A stretch of DNA of 64,000 nt from the NCBI GenBank assembly GCA_002104905.1, contig MCFE01000018.1, positions 62,001 to 126,000 of the forward strand, written 5' to 3'. Each line of letters opens with the position of its first letter. Positions within the stretch are counted from its first letter, which is position 1. Under the pieces are notes generated by a model that worked only from the letters and a program-made list of their open reading frames with translations, did not search any database and was not told the DNA's origin. This stretch comes from Basidiobolus meristosporus CBS 931.73 (Eukaryota; Basidiobolomycota; Basidiobolomycetes; Basidiobolales; Basidiobolaceae). Shown piece by piece: positions 12,500 to 23,001 of this stretch. A program made the position numbers and the translations under genes.

Positions 12500-15400
12500 A
12501 AGGAAAGCTATTATACTTGAATGGAGTAATCAGCGGAGTACCTGCCAAGATCATGATTGACTCAGGAGCATTGCATGAGTACATGTAAGAGCAATTTGCC
12601 TTGAATGCTGGAATTAACTCAGAACCCACCAAATCAAATTTACTCTCAACAGCTGATGGGAACCCTCACATAATCAACCATAGTACTCAGCCACTAAGGA
12701 CAAAGTTCAATGACTATGAGGAAGATCTACTGGCCTATATATTTGGGAGCTGCAAGTCTGACTTTGTACTAGGGAAAACCTGGTTATTTTGTTGTAATTC
12801 ATCAATCAACTGGAGAACCCATGTTACTCTAATCCAGAAGGACAACAAGACCTATGAGTTGTTACCTGCCAGACTGGATTTTAACATGGTCATTTCCAGA
12901 GTGTGTGAAACAAGTGAACTTAACAAGACACAGTTCTGTAGAGCACAAATAAAAGGCACCCAGATGTTCCTCATGGCAGTATTACAGAAAGATTCCTCTA
13001 CTCCAGTACCCTAGCAGGTCCAGACTCTTTTGAAGGAATATTCAGACGTATTTCCAGTTGAGCTTGTAAGCCTACCACCAGTCAGAGATGTGGATCATGC
13101 CATTGAAACAGGAGATAACCCTCTAGTAAGCAAGACACCTTACAGAATGAGTCCATTGGAGTTGGAAGAGATGAAGGGACAATTAAATCAGTTATTGGAG
13201 CAAGGATATACCAGACCCAGCAAGTGACCTTGGGGAGCACCAGTTCTTTTGTGAAGAAGAAGGATGGAACACTTAGGGTGTGCATTGACTACAGAGCCCT
13301 CAACTCAGTTACCATCCAGAATAAGTACCCCATACCTTGGATTGATGTGCTTTTGGACCAACTTAATGGAGCCACCATATTCAGCAAGATTGACCTCATG
13401 TCAGGATACAACCAGATTAGGGTGAAGCCAGAAGGCATCCCTAAGACAGCATTCTGGACCATATATGGACATTACAAGTACCTGGTCATGAGTTTTGGCC
13501 TCACCAATGCCCCTGCAATATTCATGATGCTGATGCTGAATGTGTTCCAGGAGTACTTAGACAAGTTTGTGATAATCTACCTAGATGACATATTAATATA
13601 CAGCAAGACAGAAGAGGATCATGTGGTGCACATTGAAAAGGTCTTGAAGAAGCTAAGAGAGAAAAAACTATATGGCAAGCTAGCTAAGTGTGAATTCTTT
13701 AAGGGAAACATTGAATATCTGGGACACATAGTGACTAGCACAGGAGCAACCTTAGACCCTAAGAAGGTTGAAGTTATCAAGAACCTGAAGCAGCCCCATA
13801 ACACATCAGAACTCAGATCATTCCTTGGAATGATTTCCTATTGTTGGATATTTGTCAAGTCCTTTGCAAGTATTGCAGCCCCTTTAACTGATACCCCAAA
13901 GAAAGACAGCACCTATAAGTAGGACATAGCTTGTGAGACTGCCTTTCACTTGCTCAAGTATGAACTTGCTAAACTACCAAGCCCAAGAATATCTGACTTT
14001 CAAAAAGAGTTCACTCTGTGCACAAATGCTTCAGATTATGTAATTGGTGGAGTGCTGAGCCAAGAACACAATCAAAAGTACTACCCTGCTGCCTTTGAAT
14101 CCAAGAAACTGAACTCAGCAGAACAAAACTATCCAGTCCATGAGAAGGAGATGCTTGCTATGATACACTGTTTGAAGACATGGAGATGCTATATTGAAGG
14201 AGTCAAATGCACTGTGAAGACTGATCATGCCTCCCTGTAGTATATATTTACTCAAAAGGTACTCTCTAGAAGAATGAAAAGATGGAGTGAATACATTCAG
14301 CAATTTGACTTTGAGATTGTCTACTGCCCTGGAAAAAACAATACAGTTGGTGATGCCTTATCAAGATTAGATCAAGTTGCACAACTCAACTTGGTGCATG
14401 AGTCCAACTGGCCTAGCCTATTACCAAAGTACTTGGAGGACCAAGCCATCCCTAATGAGGTGGATAAAGATATCAAGAAGGTAATCCAAGATGCAGCCAG
14501 CAAATTTGTAGTACAGGATGAAACTCTCTACCAAATTGTTGATGGAAGCCCTATTGCCTATTGCCCATATGTTTCTTGCCTGGATTTAATACACAAGCTG
14601 CACAATTGGATATGGACATCTTGGAATTGAAGGAACCTATAGCCTTGTGAAAGCCAGTGCATGGTGGCCCAGAATGAAACAAGGCATTGAGAAGCTAGTG
14701 AAAACATTCCCAAATTGCCAAGTCAACCAGGACCAACCACAGAGAATTGCTGAACTTTTTCACCTGGAGCCTGTAAGACCATTTGAAAGATGGCAGATTG
14801 ACTTTATTGGAAGACCGCCAACTGCCAGGAGTTGCAATCATTGGATTCTAGTTGCAATTGACCATGCCACAAAATGGCCAGTTGCTAAAGCTGTACATAT
14901 AGCCATTGAACAAGAAGTTGCAAGTTTAATCTACCATGAGATCCTTATGAAGTTTGGATGCCCTGCAGAGATTCAATCCAATAAAGGTGCAAACCCTACG
15001 GCAAAGACATTGGAAGCTTACCTGGAAATGCAGCAGATCAAACACTTGAAAACCTTGACATATCTCCCCAGAACTAATGGAGTCACTGAATGGTTTAGTG
15101 GATGATTTGGAAAAATGCTGACCAGGTATGCAAATGGAGTTGCTGCTAGATGGGATGAGTATATAGACCAAGCACTCTTTGCATGCAGAGTCAGAGTACA
15201 CAATACCACCCAACAATTGCCATTTTACTTAGTGTATGGATGTGAACCAAGGATTCCAGGAGATCTCACACAACCAAAGCTTACAGACACCTTGGAGAAT
15301 GAGCTCAGTCAGCCAAGCAGACACCAGCAGCTGGAACAAAGATGTAAAGAGGCACAGGCCAAAGTATATCAATGTGCTCAAAGATGAAGAAGATATTTGA

Positions 15401-15683
15401 TAAGACTATAGCACCAGAAGCATTGACAGTTTGGAACTTTGTATTCCTAAGAAACAATACTTGGAAGAAGTTTGAGCCACAATGGACAGGACCCTTTAAG
15501 ATCATCAAAGAATGTCCATTTGTAACCTACAAACCAGTTAACAAACTAGGGAATATCTGCAAAGATTTAGTTCATAGAGACAGGCTTAAGCTTTCAAGAC
15601 TTGCCAACAATACTGAACCATCAAGATATTGGATTCACAAGAAAAGAGATTCAGGAGATCCCTCTAACATTAGTAGGGGAGAA
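12500..15683 (+). pseudogene. Ty3 copy 4 pol, protease to integrase, broken
   Basis: Starts in the spacer just before the protease (GKLLYLNGVI, then IMIDSGA) and runs through RT (YLDDILIYS), RNase H and integrase to the GPY/F-like C terminus (PQWTGPFKI). At least six disruptions are visible, among them stops at 12,586-12,588 and 13,920-13,922 and frame changes near 13,230 and 14,600. The second integrase Asp is replaced (SNKGAN instead of SDRGAN). There is no gag. It ends at the polypurine tract. Confidence 0.9.
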
Positions 15684-16051
15684 TGTTATGATCTACCACT
15701 TTAATGTTTAAGTTAGATCAGTTAATAGTCAAATCTATTGGTTATATGTTTAGCCTATCAGTATATCAGTATTATCTATCAAATCAGTTGCATTAATCAG
15801 CAAATATATCAGCAGATCCTTATCAGACAGAAGTAGATATATTAAGTAGGATCCTATTGGGTGATGAAGATGCAATCCAATGAGTAATCAGTAATAGCCT
15901 TATTAGGAAATACAATTAGTCAGCAATTGATCTGGTAAAATGTATATAAGGAGCTGCTGGAACCTCAATAAATATGAGTTCAAGTTTTAGTGAATTCAAT
16001 ACTAGCTAAGCTCCCTATTCCTCTACAACTCTTATGCCAAGACTGGTAACA
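15684..16051 (+). repeat. Ty3 copy 4, 3' LTR
   Basis: 368 bp, TGTTATGATC..GGTAACA, preceded by the purine tract aggggagaa (15,675-15,683). It is followed immediately by copia pol sequence. Confidence 0.92.
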
Positions 16052-19000
16052 TTAGCTGCTCCAGAGTATTCCAGTAACATATTTTTGTTACCTTGTGGAT
16101 ATCTGAAACTCCGCTTGGCTGCTGTAGTATGATCTGATCCATAATTCTGCATGGACTAACTGACTATTCCAACTGCCACTGCAATATCTGGACATGTGGA
16201 CACTAACTGGAACATCATTCAGCCAACCACTGACTGGTAGGTAATGTTTTGGCTCATATATGAGCCTTTCTCACCTAAAACTGACTGAGATTTGCTCAAT
16301 TTCAGGCTATTGCCCATAGGGGTAGCTGCAGGCTTAAAGTTTTCCATCTTGAAGCATCTAACAGTGTCCCTGATGTACTTCAACTGATTCAGCACAATCC
16401 TATGATAAGAAGTGTCAAATTGGACTTCAACTCCAAGAAAATAGCTCAGTTTTTCAGGATCTTTCATCTTGGACCTGCCCAAGTGATCTGATTGTGTAAG
16501 TTTAGGTGCCTCCTGGTCTCTTGTAGCTATTGCTATGTTTTTCACCTAAATAACTAAATTGATCACACCCTTTTTGAGCTTTGCATGTTTATAATGTAAT
16601 ATGTAGTGCAATGAATGAGCCAACTCTCCTCTACATATGTGTCAATCTTGCTATACCATGCTCTAAGTGGCTGATTAAGCACATTCAGCAATTTCCCAAA
16701 TTGGTACACCTTACAGTGGCCTTTTGGATTGGCAAACCTTGTGGTTGCTCCATATATATAGTTTCCTGCAGATCCCCAGCTAGAAGGGCTGTTATGACAT
16801 CCATTTGGTGTAGATCTACACTGTGTACAGCTGCCAGGGCTAAAACTGTCCTAATGGAGCTAAACCTGACAAATAGAGCATATGTTTACTTAAAATCTAG
16901 TCCCTGGATCTTGTAATAGCCTTTAGCCATCAGTCTAGCTTTGTACTTATCAGCAGTACCATTAAAGTTTATCTTGATCTTATAGCCCCATCTACATCCA
17001 ATTTGCTTTCTCCTGTTTAGTAAATCTGTCAGTTCCAATGTTTTGCCCGATCAGTGATTGGTACTCAAGCTGCATGGGATGTTGCCCCATAATATCATCT
17101 GGACTTTGCATTGCTTGTTCCAGATTCTGATGTCTGGCTTATAAGACAAGATAATCTGCTTCATTATTGTTGAATGTCTGCCACCAGGATCCATGGGCAT
17201 TTCTTATTCTGGTAGATCTCTTACCGGGATAATCAGCTCTGATCTGGAACTGGTGGAATTATCTTTGTATCTGGCTGAATTAGGTACATATCTTCTTCAT
17301 TAGTGTTGATTGCATCATCAGGCAGCTGGCCAATGATCCCAATGGCTTTCTGATCTGAATTCTTCACAACTACAATGTCCCAGCTTGAGATCAGCTTCTG
17401 AGCTTTGTCATCACACACTCTTCACCATTTAGTATCCTCACAATACCCAAGAAAGATCCCTTTTCTACTTTTTGGTTCTAACTTTGAGTGGTTTTTGTGA
17501 GTGATGTGACAAAAAAAATCCCTGCCAATGATCTTAAGGTGATGGAAGTCTAGTTTTTTGCCTGTGTAAGCTTCAGAGGGTGTAGAGTTATGTAGTGCTA
17601 TTGCTGGGCATCCATTCTTGATCTATTCTGTGGTAGCAACAGATTCAGCCCAAACTTGTAGTCCATTCCCTTTTAATGTAGCACAGGTTTACCCATCTCT
17701 ACCAGTATTCAGCTTGCACATCCTGCTACTTCATTTTGCTGCTGATAATGGGGAACAGTGGCCTGCCAAAGGATCACAGTTGATGTGCAGTATCTTGCAA
17801 GCTCCTTTGAGCGGTAACCGGCTCCATTATTACTTCAAAGTGCATTCAATTTACAACCACTTTGTGTTTCTGCCATATTCATGAAGTGCTTAAGTGTCTG
17901 TAAAGCCTCATTCATTGTTTTGACAAAGTACACTCATGTATATCTTGTCTTTGGGTTAATAAACATCATAAAGTATCTCTTGGCTCCAAAGGACAGTTTT
18001 CTCATGGGCCCACATATGTCCAAGAGTACAATAGCCATATTTTGTTGGTGTTTGTGCCTCCTTAGCTCCTCAAATGTTGCCTGCTTCTTGGCCAAATGAA
18101 CATTGCTGAGAAACACTCAGTTTGAATGGAATTGAGTACATTAGACACAAAACAAGCTGATTTTCCCCAGTTAGCTGATTTCTTTTTCCTCAATGTGTCC
18201 CAGGCTCCTATGCTAAATCTCCCAGTTAGTTTAATCATTTTCAGCAATGTTGACATACTCAGATCTATTGATCTTGCATTGTAACTTGTGAAAACTGTGT
18301 TTTCTGATTCCCAAAGCTAGGATTTATCCATTTTCACTCAATATTGAATGGCTCAGTTTAGTGAAGTCAAATTTCAGTCCCTGAGCAGTCACTTTACTGA
18401 CTGATATTAGGTTCATAGCTATTCCAGGCATATAGAGTATGTCAGTCAGTTTTGCTGTTATTGCCCCTGAAATACCACTCATATTTAGCTGTATAGAGCA
18501 ACTAGTAGTAACTTCCAGTGCAGAGTTTTCTCCCGGATAAACGTTTCTTACAGGAAAATTATATCAGCTGGTGATCCACTCCATTATACCACAACTATGT
18601 TGTGAAGCTGCAGAGTCTATATACCATTTGTTACTTTAGTTACTTGCACTTTCTGGTACAGTTACATATAACTGTACATCAGTAGCTTTATGGCTTGTCT
18701 GCTCTAGTCTTGATTTTTTGCCTGCATGTTACTTCTTGCATTCTCATGTCTAGTGTCCTGGCTTTGCTCAGAAGTAGCAGCAACCAGATTTTCTTCAAAT
18801 TTGTTGCTTTCCTTCATTTCTGTCTCCCTTACTGAGTTAAATAAAGCTATACATTCAATTTTTTCTGCTCGATCCTTATGTCTGAGTTCTTCATGGTGAA
18901 ATTGATCCTTAACATAGCCCAAAGTCAGATTGTGTTTCAGCTTTCAAAAGAGAGTATGAGTTGCTCATACCTTTCTGGTGAGCTGCAGAGCAGAGAGAGT

Positions 19001-19495
19001 ACCATTTCTTCATCATCTATACCAGCATCAATCCTATAAAGTTCTTCTACAAGTGTTTTCATTGTGGCAATGAGTGAAGCATGTCATAATTTGGCTTCAT
19101 CTTAATGTTGGAGAACTTTTGTTGTAAATAAAGCTTGCTTGATACTGAATATGCTCTAAAAATCTTTTCTAAAGATCATTTTGCTGGTTTGGCAGTATTT
19201 GAAGCATGGTTTTGTCCAATAAAGGAACCTTGCACATTGATGCATATGGCACTAAGAGCATTTCTCTATGTCTTTTGAGACATCTCCACTTTTTCTGCTG
19301 TAGCATTAGGCTCAACCTCTTTTCCTGTTACTGATTTCAGAGTTTTTTTTCTTCTAGGTGAATCCTCATCTTGATTCTCCAAAGTCTGTGGTTCTTCCCA
19401 TCAAGTCTCTCCTTTGAAGGGAAGATGTTTTGAATCTTCTGTTTGCTGGTCAAAGTCATCTTTAGAAGAGATTAAGGCAATTGGGGCTTGTAGTC
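16052..19495 (-). pseudogene. Decayed Ty1/copia element, internal region
   Basis: Collinear with the copia copy at 23,002-26,944 but heavily mutated: RNase H and RT pieces at 16,052-16,920 (YFLGVEV, KMENFKPAATPM), integrase C-terminal region 17,230-17,700, pre-integrase region around 18,000-18,550 and gag remnants 18,700-19,440. Stops and frameshifts occur every few hundred bases. The 3' end is cut off by the Ty3 LTR at 16,051, so its left LTR is missing. A primer site ggggcttgtagtc remains at 19,483-19,495. Confidence 0.85.
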
Positions 19496-19636
19496 TATTG
19501 CAATTTAAGAAGTGGCTTGATGTAAGGAACTTATCAAGAATTAGTATAATAGTTGAGCTATTGTTTATTCATAGAGAGCTCACCACTTATACCTTTGTAG
19601 AAGTAAAACAACTGCTATATTAAGTAAGGAGGGTTT

Positions 19637-20743
19637 TGTTGAAATGTTTAACTATTTGGTATAATTCAGCAGCTGAAAATTTTCTTAACAATTCTGGACT
19701 AGTCTTGTTCACTGTAGGACTGACCTCCAGCCATAACTTTGTCATTCTCTTCAGATATATGATCCTATGATTACTCCCCTACAGTCAAGATCAAATTAAC
19801 ACTTTTAACAAACATTATGTAATAGACTTGTTCCATTGGATAGTGCCACATTGAGCCATGAGTGCCAAATGATGCCATAGAGTGCCAGAGAGATCAAGTG
19901 AACCTATACTTGGCCACAGAGTGTGAAACATAGCTCTGCATGTTCATGCAAAGCCACCCCTGTGTTTCACCCATTGTGTTGGAGAAAATCAATTTTTGGA
20001 CCTTTTTTTTCGGTCAATGTTGTGCAGGATATGTAAGAGCATAGAAGAACTGAGGACATGCATTGGGTACTCAATACCCATGGCACTCTGAATCTAGCTC
20101 CAGTGACTTGTAACATGTCACAAAAATGAATGGCACTATCTTGGTCCACTGGTACTATCTGGCACTATATTTAATTATTAGCCCTAAAGTAAGATCTATA
20201 CAAAGCACTTATAGTGCCTGATAGTACCAGTGGACCAAGATAGTGTCCATGCATTTTTGTGACATGTTACAAGTCACTGGGGCTAGATTCAGAGTGCCAT
20301 GGATAATGAGTACCTGATGCATGCCCTCAGTTCTTCTGTGCTCTTACACATCCTGCACAACATTGATCCGCAAAAAAACGTCAAAAAATGGATTTTCTCC
20401 TGCATCATAGGTGAAACACTGGGGCTACTGTGCATGAACATGCAGAGCTATGCTCCACACTCTATGGCCAAGTATAAGTTCACTTGGCCTCTCTGGCACT
20501 CTATGGCATCATTTGGCACTCATGGCTCAATGTGGCACTATTCAATGGAACAAGTCTAATAACCCTGAAACTGTTGCAGAATGCTCCTAAATGTTGAGAA
20601 ACCCTTGTTTACTTAGTGTCACAGCTGTATTACTTTTGCAAAGGTACAGATACTGAGCTTTTTTATGAATAAGTAATAGTTCAACTATGATCAATATTTC
20701 TTGATATATTCCTTATATCCAAATCACTTCTTACATTGCAATA
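19637..20743 (+). repeat. Solo LTR-C inserted in an older LTR-C, itself carrying a fold-back element
   Basis: Plus-oriented LTR-C begins TGTTGAAATG at 19,637 and ends ttgcaata at 20,743, with a perfect 5 bp duplication GGTTT. Its own sequence is split at 19,824/20,557 by the fold-back element; the two LTR parts are otherwise collinear with intact LTR-C. Confidence 0.86.
19825..20556. mobile_element. Fold-back element copy 2 (best preserved)
   Basis: 732 bp, arms GACTTGTTCCATTGGATAGT.. and its inverted copy at the right end, flanked by TAATA at 19,820-19,824 and 20,557-20,561. Comparison with intact LTR-C (..ATGTACTAACCC..) shows the insertion point inside the LTR and supports a 5 bp duplication, although AAT with slightly longer arms would also fit. 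Open frames in the arms are mirror images of each other and not genes. Confidence 0.87.
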
Positions 20744-20973
20744 GGTTTCTCAATATTCAGGTACATTCTGTAACAGCTTCATGAGTAATACATAATTCTT
20801 AGTAAAAGTTCTAATTTGGTCTTGACTACAGGGGAACAGTTACAGGATCATAGATCTAATGCAAGTTGCAAAGTAAGCACTGTAAGTTAGTCCTACAGTG
20901 GCCAAGACTAGTCCAGAATTGTTAAAGAAATATTTAGCTGCTGAATGATACCAAAAAGTTCAACATTTCAGCA

Positions 20974-21014
20974 AAACTGACTCAACTTAAGCACTCAAGC
21001 AGCAGATGACAACA
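20974..21014 (-). repeat. Ty3 LTR stub
   Basis: aaactgactcaacttaagca followed by ctcaagcagcagatgacaaca resembles the outer end of the Ty3 LTR (compare 4,587-4,625). Only about 40 bp remain. Confidence 0.5.
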
Positions 21015-21600
21015 CTGTTAGCACTTGACTCCCAATATTTCAGACATACTCTGGGTAGAAATTGCTTCAGATGGCCACTGGAATAGTCAGGCCTGCTCTG
21101 TTGGATAGTGTAACATACCAACAGCTCATTTACATTGCAAATTGGTCTGGCATTCTGCAGCACCATCTAGCAGTATAGCTTCTATCATAATACCAGTAGT
21201 AGAATACAGTTATTGGTAATCTTGCCAAGCCTTACTTATGTTGCTTAGAATAGTACTGTTCCTTGTATACACACTCTTCATGAAGCTCCAAACATTTTTC
21301 TTTCAGGCATATAAATGTATGCTCTACTCTCACTCTGATATGATGGAATATTTGATAATAGCACTTCTATTGCCTGTTAGGCACACTGTCCATTAGCCTC
21401 CTATATGCTAAAATACAGTCTAATCTCAGTCAATCCATTCCTGTATAAGCAAAGTCAGACATACATATCTCCCCTCTACTAAGTTTTAAATAACTTATCA
21501 CCCATAGTGCTTTGCCATGCCTGCTTCCAAAAGCTGGCTTACTAAATCACATGCATGACAGTACTTAAAATCCTATATAGTGAGCCTTGTGTTTGCCAAA
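21015..21600 (-). pseudogene. PIF/Harbinger-like DDE transposase relic (C-terminal part)
   Basis: Minus-strand reading of about 21,480-21,270 gives MSDFAYTGMD, then LRLDCILAYRR, then YYQIFHHIRVRVEHTFICLK, with in-frame stops at two places. The order of a D-S/F-A-Y motif, a Pro/Arg-rich spacer and an RVxxEH..LK helix is that of the DDE_Tnp_4 (Harbinger) catalytic C terminus, the Glu being the third acid. The N-terminal half is not recognised. Family assignment is by memory of the motif only. Confidence 0.55.
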
Positions 21601-21900
21601 ATAAATGTGCTACTGCCCTCTAGAAGGTCTGTTAGATCTTACTGGGAAGGTTTGAAATACTGTAGACATGGGGCCTGTGGCTGAATAAACTGAGATGAGG
21701 AACTCTATTGGAGTCTTTGAGTACAGTATTCCAAGCTTGCTCCATGTCAATCAAACCCTCTGCAAGGTGGGTCTCCATTGCTGTCAGTTGTAAATGAAAG
21801 CTTCTAGGACATTTGTCATCATAAATGGCAAGATGAAATCTTGTAGCACAATAGCTCATATAATAGTATGGAAGCTTAGCAAGTGATCTCCTTAAGTGGA
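21601..21900 (-). other. Open minus-strand segment, function unknown
   Basis: A 75-codon open stretch (21,859-21,632) adjoins the Harbinger-like relic. It has a protein-like composition (HLQLTAMETHLAEGLIDMEQ) but matches nothing I recognise. It may belong to the same decayed transposon or to its former host gene. It ends at the solo LTR-C target site GTGGA. Confidence 0.3.
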
Positions 21901-22268
21901 TGTTGAATTATTGGGCTGTTTGGTAGCATTCAGCAGCTGAAAATTTATTTAGCAATTCTGGACTAGTCTTGGTCACTGTAGGACTAATTTACAGCCTTAA
22001 CTTTGCCAGCTCTGTCAGATCTATGATACTATGATTATTCCCCTGTGGTCAAGACCAAATTAGCACTTTTACTAAGCATTATGTACTAACCCTAAAGCAG
22101 TTACAGATGTTCCAGAATGTTGAGAAACCCTCCTTACTTAGTGTTACAGGTGCATTACTTCTATAAAGATGTAAATGCTGAGCTTCTTTGTGAATGAACA
22201 ACAGTTCAGCTATTATTGCTATTTCTTGATAGGTTTCTTGTATCCAGACCACTTCTCTAATTGCAACA
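21901..22268 (+). repeat. Solo copia LTR-C
   Basis: 368 bp from TGTTGAATTATT to ATTGCAACA, flanked by the perfect 5 bp duplication GTGGA (21,896-21,900 and 22,269-22,273). No internal region; a product of LTR-LTR recombination. Confidence 0.92.
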
Positions 22269-22632
22269 GTGGATTTGGGTAGAAAGTTAATAGTAATTGG
22301 TACATCTCTCCTCAAATATGTTATCAGGAGAATCTAGTGGTGATGATAGAATTGACAAGAATGCACCATGAGATGAACAAATCATATCAATGCTTGTGAC
22401 TAATTGACCTCATATAGGCTGAAATAACTTGGTGCAACTAGCTTAATTAATCTAATTTTCATGCATCATGATTACATCTTCATCAGTTACCATATATCAC
22501 ATAATGATGATGCAAAGACAGTCCCTAAACAATGGCTTGTGAGTAATTCTTCTGCAAATTTGCCGATCCCATAGTCAACTACAAAACCTACAATTGATGT
22601 AATCTGATCTGCATCAATGCAATCCAAGTTGC
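22269..22632. other. Pre-insertion DNA between two copia insertions
   Basis: This was once continuous with 21,015-21,900 on the left and 27,319 onward on the right. On the minus strand a short open stretch (NLDCIDADQITSIVGFVVDY) continues across the removed copia element into 27,319-27,360, suggesting a former coding region. I cannot name it. Confidence 0.35.
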
Positions 22633-23001
22633 TGTTGCAATTTAAGAAGTGATTTGGATATAAGGAACTTATCAAGAAATAGTGATAATAGTTGAACTAT
22701 TGTTTATTCATAAAGAAGCTCAGTATTTATACCTTTGTAGAAGTAATACAGCTGCAACACTAAGTAGTGAGGGTTTCTCAATATTCAGGAGCATTCTGTA
22801 ACAGTTTCAGGGTTAGTACATAACGTTTGGTAATAGTGCTAATTTGATCCTGACTATAGGGGAATAATCATAAGATCATATATCTGGAGAAAGTGGCAAA
22901 GTTCAGGTAGTAAATGAGTCCTAGAGTGACTAAGACTAGCCTAGAATGGTTAAGTAAATTTTTAGCTGCTGAATGATACCAAATAGTCCAATATTTCAAC
23001 A
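22633..23001 (-). repeat. Copia 3' LTR (LTR-C)
   Basis: TGTTGCAATTTAAGAAGTG.. to ..ATATTTCAACA on the plus strand; TATA-like TATAAATA in element sense. Confidence 0.94.

Larger units (their letters stand above)
8449..16051 (+). mobile_element. Composite Ty3 element with two pol regions in tandem
   Basis: LTR 8449-8817, gag and pol to 12,499, then a direct jump from integrase into the protease region of a second copy (12,500 on), whose RT, RNase H and integrase continue to the polypurine tract (15,675-15,683) and LTR 15,684-16,051. The flanks do not form a target duplication: TTGAA on the left is the gag of copy 2, TTAGC on the right is a copia relic. The whole is a recombination product rather than a single insertion. 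Confidence 0.9.
19496..20973 (-). repeat. Copia LTR-C (5' LTR of the decayed copia), interrupted by a second LTR-C
   Basis: The outer pieces 19,496-19,636 and 20,744-20,973 join to one ~370 bp LTR-C like that at 26,945-27,313. Everything between is a later insertion flanked by GGTTT on both sides (19,632-19,636 and 20,744-20,748). Confidence 0.85.

Noticed and set aside
20299-20559. Open frames in the fold-back elements
   Set aside because: The same frame appears mirrored in the other arm and in other copies with disruptions; the composition follows the repeat, not a gene.
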